From assembly GCA_934162925.1 (NCBI GenBank), contig CAKPJR010000057.1, forward strand, positions 1 through 7,225: a stretch of DNA of 7,225 bases, in the 5' to 3' direction. The notes beneath the pieces were generated by a model. That model was not told the DNA's origin. It searched no databases and saw nothing but the letters and a program-made list of their open reading frames with translations. The number at the start of each line of letters is the position of its first letter. The stretch's first letter is position 1. Positions 1 to 5,343 of the stretch are shown here, in pieces. This DNA is from an uncultured Clostridia bacterium. GTDB lineage: Bacteria; Bacillota; Clostridia; TANB77; CAG-508. The position numbers and the translations under genes are program-made.

Positions 1-90
1 GGTAGCTATTATTGCAAAGACAAGATAAATTATAAAATATCTAATTATAAAGAATTAAATAAAATAGAAATACCAAAGGAAGAAATCTAG
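1..90 (+). CDS. C-terminal end of an unidentified protein (partial)
   Basis: Frame 1 is open from the window edge to a TAG at 88-90 and gives 29 residues (start GSYYCKDKIN, end IEIPKEEI). The other two forward frames hit stops early (TAA at 26-28, TAG at 3-5). The lysine, isoleucine and glutamate-rich composition matches the proteins downstream, and a hairpin terminator follows about 50 bases later, as expected for a gene end. The piece is too short to assign to a family. In many Clostridia recG lies upstream of rsmD, but nothing in these residues allows that call. Confidence 0.5.
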   Translation, partial: GSYYCKDKINYKISNYKELNKIEIPKEEI

Positions 91-140
91 CAGTTGAGAC
101 TTAATAATATTGTTTTAATTAAAAGTGAAGAATGAAGAAT

Positions 141-177
141 AGCAAAAGCCTCCCAGTATAACTGGGGGACTTTTGCT
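141..177 (+). terminator. Hairpin terminator after the first gene
   Basis: AGCAAAAG (141-148) pairs perfectly with CTTTTGCT (170-177). After one C/A mismatch, CTCCCAGT (150-157) pairs with ACTGGGGG (161-168) with one G-U, leaving a 3-base ATA loop. The stem totals about 16 pairs. The uridine-rich side is the 3' arm itself (CTTTTGCTTTA), and no long T run follows, so it is a slightly atypical intrinsic terminator. It separates the unidentified upstream gene from rsmD. GAAGAAT occurs twice in tandem (127-133, 134-140) just ahead of the stem. Confidence 0.75.
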
Positions 178-206
178 TTAGTGTATACATAAATTTATTA
201 AAAGTA

Positions 207-235
207 TTGCAAAATATAAAGATATTATGTATAAT
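207..235 (+). promoter_or_regulatory. Candidate distal sigma-A-type promoter for rsmD
   Basis: TTGCAA (207-212) and a perfect TATAAT (230-235) are separated by exactly 17 bases. This would give a leader of about 115 bases before rsmD. The spacer 181-356 is almost pure A/T, so chance matches are frequent; support is sequence only. No riboswitch-like fold is visible in the leader. Confidence 0.4.
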
Positions 236-300
236 GTATTCGTATTATTTGACTTTTATTACAATAATATTATTTATATATTACAATTAGATTATTTCTA

Positions 301-328
301 TTGACATATAATAAAATTGAAATAAAAT
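301..328 (+). promoter_or_regulatory. Candidate proximal sigma-A-type promoter for rsmD
   Basis: A perfect TTGACA (301-306) is followed after 16 bases by TAAAAT (323-328). Transcription would start around 334-336, about 20 bases ahead of the rsmD start codon and just before its ribosome binding site (AGAGGT, 341-346). It is the best -35 match in the spacer, and it lies after the terminator of the preceding gene, so it is the likeliest driver of rsmD and the coiled-coil gene. Confidence 0.55.
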
Positions 329-356
329 ATATATAGCAAAAGAGGTACATGCTTTT

Positions 357-908
357 ATGAGAGTAATAAGCGGAACTGCTAAAGGAAAAAAACTAAATTC
401 ATTAGAAGGATTAGAAACAAGACCAACACTAGATAGAGTTAAAGAAGCTGTATTTAATATAATACAGTTTGATATAAAAGATTCTGTTGTTTTAGATTTG
501 TTTTCTGGAAGCGGAGCTCTTGGAATAGAGGCTTTAAGTAGAGGAGCTAAAGAAGCAATTCTATGTGATGCATCTAGTAAAGCAATAAAAATAATAAATA
601 AAAATCTAGAAGAAACTAGACTTAAAGATAAAGCAAAAGTAATTAATACTGATTATTTGGTGACTTTAAGTAAAATAAAAGACAAAAAATTTGATATTAT
701 ATTTTTAGACCCACCATATAAAAGCGATTATGTAGAAAAATCTATAGAATATATATCAAAGTATAACTTACTTGCAGAAAATGGAATTATAATAGTAGAA
801 ACAAACGATAAAAATAAAATAGATGAAATAAAAGCAAAAAAAGGTTTAGAAGTATATGATACAAGAAAATATGGAATAGCAATTATCATATTCATTCGAA
901 AGGAGTAA
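357..908 (+). CDS. rsmD: 16S rRNA (guanine(966)-N(2))-methyltransferase RsmD
   Basis: RsmD transfers a methyl group from S-adenosylmethionine to N2 of G966 (E. coli numbering) of 16S rRNA during 30S subunit assembly. The 183 residues match the family's usual 180-200. Visible motifs in order: the N-terminal MRVISGTAKGKKL; RPTLDRVKEAVFNII (22-36), typical of the family; the SAM-binding motif I VLDLFSGSGALGIEAL (45-60) with a second acidic residue at D71; and the catalytic DPPY (118-121), the signature of N-methylation of an exocyclic amine. The start is ATG, with AGAGGT 10 bases upstream. A three-codon frame, ATG CTT TTA TGA (349-360), ends across the start codon. Two candidate promoters lie upstream. 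The last codons (CGA AAG GAG) carry the ribosome binding site of the next gene, so the two are translationally linked. coaD, a frequent neighbour of rsmD in Bacillota, is not here. Confidence 0.95.
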   Translation: MRVISGTAKGKKLNSLEGLETRPTLDRVKEAVFNIIQFDIKDSVVLDLFSGSGALGIEALSRGAKEAILCDASSKAIKIINKNLEETRLKDKAKVINTDYLVTLSKIKDKKFDIIFLDPPYKSDYVEKSIEYISKYNLLAENGIIIVETNDKNKIDEIKAKKGLEVYDTRKYGIAIIIFIRKE

Positions 909-912
909 AATC

Positions 913-1371
913 ATGGAAATTTTTACATTATTAGAAACATTAGAGGACATTATGGAGAGAAGTAAAAGTGTACCATTTACAGAAAAAGGAATAGTAGATA
1001 AAGAGGAAGTATTAGAAATAATAAAAGAAATAAGATTAAAACTTCCAGATGAATTAAAGCAAGCTAAATGGGTAAAAGAGGAAAGAGGAAGAATACTAGA
1101 CGAAGCTCAAAAAGAGGCTGATGGTATAGTTAAAGAAGCAGAAAATAGAATAATTGCTATGATAGATGAACATGAAATTACAAGAAAAGCATATGAACAA
1201 AAAGCAGAAATTATAGAAACAGCAAATGAAATGTCAAGAGAAATTTCAAAAGGAACAAAAGATTATGCAGATGGTATACTTGCAAATTTAGAATCAGCAA
1301 TAAACAATGTTAGTATAACATTAAATGAAGCAATAAAAACAATAGAAAACAACAGAAAAGAACTTAAATAA
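913..1371 (+). CDS. Small coiled-coil protein, V-ATPase subunit H/F-ATPase b-like, function unknown
   Basis: This is a 152-residue soluble, mostly helical protein with no membrane segment or signal peptide. A short N-terminal helix (MEIFTLLETLEDIMERS) is followed by PFTEKGIVDKEEVLEIIKEI (21-40), the LPDELKQAKWVKEER segment (44-58), and a long charged helix (about 59-115) rich in A, E and K with AQKEADGIVKEAENRI. The layout and these segments match a conserved Clostridia family, often next to rsmD/coaD/ylbJ, that databases label ATPase or V-type ATP synthase subunit H-like on stalk-type coiled-coil similarity. No nucleotide-binding motif is present, so ATPase activity should not be inferred. 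The start follows AAAGGAG (899-905), 7 bases upstream and inside the end of rsmD, so it is co-transcribed and probably coupled. A two-armed terminator follows. The family assignment is from memory; the cellular role is unknown. Confidence 0.8.
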   Translation: MEIFTLLETLEDIMERSKSVPFTEKGIVDKEEVLEIIKEIRLKLPDELKQAKWVKEERGRILDEAQKEADGIVKEAENRIIAMIDEHEITRKAYEQKAEIIETANEMSREISKGTKDYADGILANLESAINNVSITLNEAIKTIENNRKELK

Positions 1372-1382
1372 GAAAAGAATTA

Positions 1383-1452
1383 GGAAGTCAGAAATTAAAA
1401 TGGAAGTCAGAATTTTTAAATTTATAGATTTCCTATAATTTCTGGCTTTTTT
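1383..1452 (+). terminator. Terminator with two alternative 5' arms sharing one 3' arm
   Basis: AAGTCAGAAATT (1385-1396) pairs over 12 bases (one G-U) with AATTTCTGGCTT (1437-1448), which runs into a T6 tract (1447-1452). A second copy of the same arm, AAGTCAGAA (1404-1412), can pair with TTCTGGCTT (1440-1448). In that fold TTATAG/CTATAA (1422-1427 with 1433-1438) forms an inner stem. GGAAGTCAGAA is thus an exact 11-base direct repeat (1383-1393, 1402-1412). The T tract ends only 4 bases before the ribosome binding site of the ftsK N-terminal reading frame. The structure either ends the rsmD transcript or attenuates read-through into ftsK. Confidence 0.75.
1434..1439 (+). promoter_or_regulatory. 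Candidate -10 box for ftsK inside the terminator
   Basis: A perfect TATAAT lies in the loop-side part of the terminator's 3' arm. There is no convincing -35: the base run 17 upstream is AATTTT, and no TGn extension is present. A transcript from here would begin near 1446, lack the 5' arms and so escape the terminator. It would offer the ribosome binding site at 1456-1462 with a very short leader. The evidence is only the hexamer in an AT-rich stretch, so confidence is low. Confidence 0.25.
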
Positions 1453-1455
1453 GAA

Positions 1456-1462
1456 TAAGGAG
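1456..1462 (+). promoter_or_regulatory. Ribosome binding site fixing the true ftsK start at 1468
   Basis: TAAGGAG lies 5 bases ahead of ATG 1468. It is clearly stronger than the AGGTGG (1612-1617) that sits only 4 bases from the internal ATG at 1622. This supports 1468, not 1622, as the ancestral start of ftsK. Confidence 0.7.
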
Positions 1463-1467
1463 AAAAC

Positions 1468-1689
1468 ATGCCAAGAGGAAGAAGAAGTAAAAAGAAAAAT
1501 AAAAGTATATTAGATCTACAAGTAGTTTCATTAATAATAGCGAGCATTCTACTAGCTGTATTAATATACACCAAAGCTCGGATATATTGGAGAAAATTTA
1601 AGTCCGATTTTAGGTGGAATAATGGGATGGATAAAATACATAATACCAATTGGAACTTTTGCAATTGCTATTTTTTTAGCATGCGATGA
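1468..1689 (+). pseudogene. ftsK: Frameshifted N-terminal part of FtsK/SpoIIIE (first membrane segment)
   Basis: Read from ATG 1468, the frame gives a basic start (MPRGRRSKKKNKS) and a hydrophobic helix (about residues 19-36, VVSLIIASILLAVLIYT). This is the usual beginning of a Clostridia FtsK. From about 1579 the frame turns into a W, C, N and F-rich shadow ending at TGA 1687-1689. The frame shifted by one base reads GYIGENLSPILGGIMGW from 1580 straight into the large ORF, and the LSPILGG stretch is a normal FtsK sequence between the first two membrane helices. The simplest reading is one extra base between 1565 and about 1581, for example in GCTCGG where GCTGGA would give A-G. The CGG codon created there is one I see in frame nowhere else in the window's genes. 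The joined protein would be about 761 residues. It could be a real mutation, an assembly or sequencing error, or (less likely) a recoding site. Confidence 0.75.
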
Positions 1690-3754
1690 AGATAAAGAAA
1701 ACTTTATGAAAAAAATTATGCAATATGCTGTATTATTATTATGTGTAACAACAATAATGACAGTAATTCAGGTTGCACAAGGCAAATTAAATATAGACCA
1801 AGAATTTGAAAGTGCTGTTACAGATGCATATAATAAAGGAACTGAAAACTTAGGTGGAGGAGCAGTAGGTGCAATTTGTGCTATTGCTTTAATAAACCTA
1901 ATTGGAAAAGTAGGAACAATTATATTTGCAATAGGTGTTGCTGTAATTGATTCTATTTTCTTGTTTGGCATTAAGCCAGCAGAACTATTAAAAGAATATA
2001 TAGAGAACAAAAAAGAAAGAAAGCAGGAAGAAAAAGAGGCAAGATTAGAGCAAAGAAAATTGAAAATTGAAAACATGGTAAACGAAAAAAGTGAAAGGAA
2101 AATTAAAGAGAAGAATAAAGAAAAAAATAAACCAGTAAATGATATAATTACAGAAGATCAAATAAATATTAAAATTGCAAATGAAAAACCAGAAATGCAA
2201 GAATCTTTATTTAAAAAAGAAGAGGAAATAAAAGAGGACAAATCAAAAGAAGTCCTTACATTAGAACATGCTTTAACTGTTGAGGATGAACATTATGAAT
2301 TTCCTCCAATTGATTTTCTAAAACCAGGTAAATCTGCTACAAAATTAGGAAAAAAAGCAGTAACAGATACAGCAAACAAACTACAAAAAACCTTATACAG
2401 CTTTGGGGTATCTGCAAAAGTAGAAAATGTTTCTGTTGGACCAACAATAACAAGATATGAATTAAAACCTGCAGAGGGAGTAAGAGTAAGCAAAATAGCA
2501 AACCTAGCAGATGATATTGCACTTAGTCTTGCGGCAGAAACAATAAGAATAGAAGCACCAATACCAGGAAAGCAAGCGGTGGGAATAGAAATTCCAAATA
2601 AAGAAAAAGAAGTAGTAGCATTAAGAGATATAATAGGTAGCCAAGAATTTGCAAAAGCAAAATCTAAATTAGCATTTGCACTAGGAAAAGATGCAGCAGG
2701 AGAAGCAGTAGTTACAGATATAGCAAAAATGCCACACGTACTAATTGCAGGAAGTACAGGCTCTGGAAAGAGTGTTTGTATAAATACATTAATTACAAGT
2801 ATAATATATAAATCTAAACCAAGCGAAGTAAAACTTGTAATGGTTGATCCTAAGGTGGTAGAACTTTCTGTATACAATGGAATACCACATCTATTAATAC
2901 CAGTTGTAACAGACCCTAAAAAAGCAGCAGGAGCACTAGCTTGGGCAGTGCAAGAAATGGTAAATAGATACCACCTGTTTGCAGAAAAAAACGTTAGAGA
3001 TATAGCAGGATATAATGAAGCTCTAGAAAAAGAGGGAGCAGAAGGAAAACTTCCTCAAATAGTAATAATAATAGATGAACTTGCAGATTTAATGATGGTA
3101 GCAAAAAATGATGTAGAAGATGCAATATGTAGATTAGCACAAATGGCAAGGGCAGCAGGTATGCATTTAGTAATTGCAACACAAAGACCTTCTGTTGATG
3201 TAATTACAGGTATTATTAAAGCCAACATAGCAAGTAGAATTTCTTTTGCAGTAACATCACAAGTGGATTCTAGAACTATATTAGATTCAGCAGGAGCAGA
3301 AAAATTATTAGGAAAAGGCGATATGTTATTTTTCCCAACAGGTGTGCTAAAACCTATAAGAATACAAGGAGCCTTTGTTTCGGATAGTGAAGTTGAAAAA
3401 ATTGTTAGCTTCCTAAAAGAAAATGGAGGACCTACATATAGCGAGGATGTATTAGAAAAAATAGAAAGAGCAAATACAACAGACAAAGAATTAGATGAAC
3501 AAGATGAAAATGAAGTAGACCCATTTTTAATGGAAGCAATAGATACTGTTGTTGATTTAGGACAAGCATCAGCTTCATTTATACAAAGAAGATTTAAAGT
3601 AGGATATGCAAGAGCAGGAAGAATAATAGACCAAATGGAGGCAAGAGGAATAATCTCAGGTTATGAAGGAAGTAAACCAAGACAAGTTTTGGTTTCGAAA
3701 GAACAATGGCAAGAATTAAAGACTGCTAGACCAGTAGAAACATCAAATGAATAA
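1622..3754 (+). CDS. ftsK: DNA translocase FtsK/SpoIIIE (body; upstream frameshift)
   Basis: This membrane-anchored, hexameric, ATP-driven DNA pump clears chromosome ends from the division or sporulation septum. The ORF has 710 residues; with the 5' part in the other frame it is about 761, the normal size. Order: hydrophobic helices at 1-21 and 33-53, a hydrophobic stretch 79-117, a charged KE-rich linker (about 120-220), the alpha domain (225-335), and the beta RecA-like motor. The motor has Walker A GSTGSGKS (377-384, K383), Walker B VIIIDE with D485 and E486, then ATQRPSVDVITG and a GKGDMLF loop. The winged-helix gamma domain starts near 637 (FIQRRFKVGYARAGRI), which in the family reads orienting DNA motifs. 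ATG 1622 is the first ATG in this frame, but its AGGTGG is weak and close. Starting here would leave three helices and an inverted topology, so the genuine start is probably 1468. The next gene begins 23 bases later. Confidence 0.93.
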   Translation: MGWIKYIIPIGTFAIAIFLACDEDKENFMKKIMQYAVLLLCVTTIMTVIQVAQGKLNIDQEFESAVTDAYNKGTENLGGGAVGAICAIALINLIGKVGTIIFAIGVAVIDSIFLFGIKPAELLKEYIENKKERKQEEKEARLEQRKLKIENMVNEKSERKIKEKNKEKNKPVNDIITEDQINIKIANEKPEMQESLFKKEEEIKEDKSKEVLTLEHALTVEDEHYEFPPIDFLKPGKSATKLGKKAVTDTANKLQKTLYSFGVSAKVENVSVGPTITRYELKPAEGVRVSKIANLADDIALSLAAETIRIEAPIPGKQAVGIEIPNKEKEVVALRDIIGSQEFAKAKSKLAFALGKDAAGEAVVTDIAKMPHVLIAGSTGSGKSVCINTLITSIIYKSKPSEVKLVMVDPKVVELSVYNGIPHLLIPVVTDPKKAAGALAWAVQEMVNRYHLFAEKNVRDIAGYNEALEKEGAEGKLPQIVIIIDELADLMMVAKNDVEDAICRLAQMARAAGMHLVIATQRPSVDVITGIIKANIASRISFAVTSQVDSRTILDSAGAEKLLGKGDMLFFPTGVLKPIRIQGAFVSDSEVEKIVSFLKENGGPTYSEDVLEKIERANTTDKELDEQDENEVDPFLMEAIDTVVDLGQASASFIQRRFKVGYARAGRIIDQMEARGIISGYEGSKPRQVLVSKEQWQELKTARPVETSNE

Positions 3755-3765
3755 AAATACGAAAG

Positions 3766-3770
3766 AAGGG
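3766..3770 (+). promoter_or_regulatory. Ribosome binding site selecting a TTG start
   Basis: AAGGG, in AGAAGGGTAATG, is 7 bases from TTG 3778-3780, an ideal distance. It is only 2 bases from ATG 3773, whose frame is ATG TTT TGA and stops at once. The spacing and the long frame both favour TTG. The TGA of the two-codon frame (3779-3781) overlaps the TTG start. Confidence 0.65.
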
Positions 3771-3777
3771 TAATGTT

Positions 3778-5331
3778 TTGAAAAAAGAAGATTTTTTATC
3801 TAAATTAAATATAAAAGACTATAATAATCAACTTGAAGATATATTAGAAAAAAAATCTTTTTCAGAAGGTGCAAAAAATATCCTTCTTAATATTTTGTAT
3901 AAAATTGAAACTGCTTATGAAGACTATAATAAAGTAAAAATTGATACAATAACAAAAAAAGACATATTGGAAGAAATTATAGAAATAATAGAAAAGCAAT
4001 GTAAAGAAATAGAATTAGTTAAACCTAAATTAGATGAAGAAACAAAATTGGGAGATAAAAAATTTATTACAGAAAAAAACAAAATAATATCATATCCAAA
4101 CGAAAAAACAGTTCTTTATGCGTTATACCATATGCAACAAGCTAAATTTGTGATTAATACTAAATATAATATTTTGAAGGAACCACTTGAAAAGCTATTA
4201 AATAGTGGATATATCACAGAAAGAGAAGAAATAATTAGAGATTTTGATGGATGGGCTTGGAATATTTCTAAAAATGAAATAGAAAATTATATATATAATT
4301 TAGTTTATCAAAATTTAAAAATATTGATAGGAAACAAATTTATTCAAGAATCAATTTCTAATATAAACAATATTGACTTTATAGAAAAGTTTGAAAGAAA
4401 AATGAATAATTTATATAGTGAAGAAATTGCAACTCAAATAGAAGAACAAATATATATAATAAGCATTATAGAAAATATAAAACAAAATGAAAAAAATAAA
4501 AAAGACTTGATTAAAGAAAAAGAACATATAGAAGAAGAACTAAATAAAATTAGTGATAAGAAAAATTATTTACAAGACATTGCAAATAACAAAAAAGCAA
4601 TAGCAAAACAAATAAGAAAAATAGATAAGATAATTAATAGTAATGAGTTATTAAGAGAAAATTTCATTGAAGTTAACAAAAAAACAAAAAATAAAAAGAT
4701 ATTTAGCCTTAGCGAATATGCAGAAAAATTACAGAAAAAGAGAAAAGAATTATTAAATGACCTTAAAAGGTATAGTAATTTGATGAAGCCAATGAATTAT
4801 GTTAAAAATAAAAGTAATTTACAAAAAAAATTTAATCTGCTAAACAAAATAGAGTTTAGTAAAAATTTAGAACAGCAAGAAGAAGAAATTCTGAAAGACT
4901 TGCAAGTAAATTTTCTAAAAGCAATGCAAGAAAAAATTGGTAAAATAGAAGCAAAGAAAAAAATAACAGAGTATATATATATAATTAGATACTATAAGTT
5001 ATTATACATAAATAATGAGACTCAAATAAAAGATGTAGAATACATTGAAGAACAATTAGCAATGGCAGAAAAGTATTTAATAACAAAAGCTTGCAACCTA
5101 AAGATAATAAGTATATTGTCAAACAATGTAGAACAAAATTACAAAATTATTTCTGAAGTATTAAATTGCAATATAATAGATTTAGACGAAATGAATTTAG
5201 TATTTAAAAAGAAGGATGAAAAGATCGTAATTAATATTTATGATGATAATATGATAGACAAGTCTTTGGAATACAAAGAAAAACTAGATTTAAATATGAA
5301 ATTTAATAAAAGAATAAAATTATTTATTTAA
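3778..5331 (+). CDS. Large coiled-coil protein of unknown function
   Basis: I do not recognise this 517-residue protein. It has no signal peptide, membrane helix, nucleotide-binding loop or metal motif that I can see. Residues 1-90 are acidic helices. Residues 107-190 look most like a folded, conserved core, with aromatic and small residues (TVLYALYHMQQAKFVI, about 111-126; LNSGYITEREEIIRDFDGWAWNI, about 141-163). About 225-300, 310-335 and 365-395 are K/E/I/N-rich coiled coil. A last mixed part (about 400-517) ends in a beta-rich tail (EKIVINIYDDN, KRIKLFI). Only three cysteines occur (74, 439, 464). It starts with TTG after AAGGG. It lies 23 bases after ftsK and 12 before the hydrolase, and its stop codon overlaps the next Shine-Dalgarno, so it belongs to that operon. 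A structural or septum/chromosome-linked role is possible from context only. Base composition matches its neighbours, so there is no sign of recent transfer. Confidence 0.85.
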   Translation: MKKEDFLSKLNIKDYNNQLEDILEKKSFSEGAKNILLNILYKIETAYEDYNKVKIDTITKKDILEEIIEIIEKQCKEIELVKPKLDEETKLGDKKFITEKNKIISYPNEKTVLYALYHMQQAKFVINTKYNILKEPLEKLLNSGYITEREEIIRDFDGWAWNISKNEIENYIYNLVYQNLKILIGNKFIQESISNINNIDFIEKFERKMNNLYSEEIATQIEEQIYIISIIENIKQNEKNKKDLIKEKEHIEEELNKISDKKNYLQDIANNKKAIAKQIRKIDKIINSNELLRENFIEVNKKTKNKKIFSLSEYAEKLQKKRKELLNDLKRYSNLMKPMNYVKNKSNLQKKFNLLNKIEFSKNLEQQEEEILKDLQVNFLKAMQEKIGKIEAKKKITEYIYIIRYYKLLYINNETQIKDVEYIEEQLAMAEKYLITKACNLKIISILSNNVEQNYKIISEVLNCNIIDLDEMNLVFKKKDEKIVINIYDDNMIDKSLEYKEKLDLNMKFNKRIKLFI

Positions 5332-5343
5332 AGGAGGAAACAT

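Noticed and set aside
181..356. A riboswitch or small RNA upstream of rsmD
   Set aside because: The stretch is almost only A and T, with no stable multi-stem fold or recognisable aptamer motif; two candidate promoters account for what can be seen.
1468..1689. An independent 73-residue basic membrane protein
   Set aside because: Its first half is the normal FtsK N-terminus and its second half is an atypical W/C/N-rich shadow of the adjoining FtsK frame, so it is a broken piece of ftsK, not a separate gene.
2293..2877. A long minus-strand open frame (194 codons) opposite ftsK
   Set aside because: It lies wholly within the conserved FtsK motor region. Its serine, phenylalanine and threonine-rich composition is what antisense reading of AT-rich genes produces, and I did not see a ribosome binding site for it.
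4821..4830. An A8 run inside the 517-residue gene as a programmed slippage site
   Set aside because: The frame continues without interruption on both sides, and long A runs are expected in such lysine-rich AT-rich genes.
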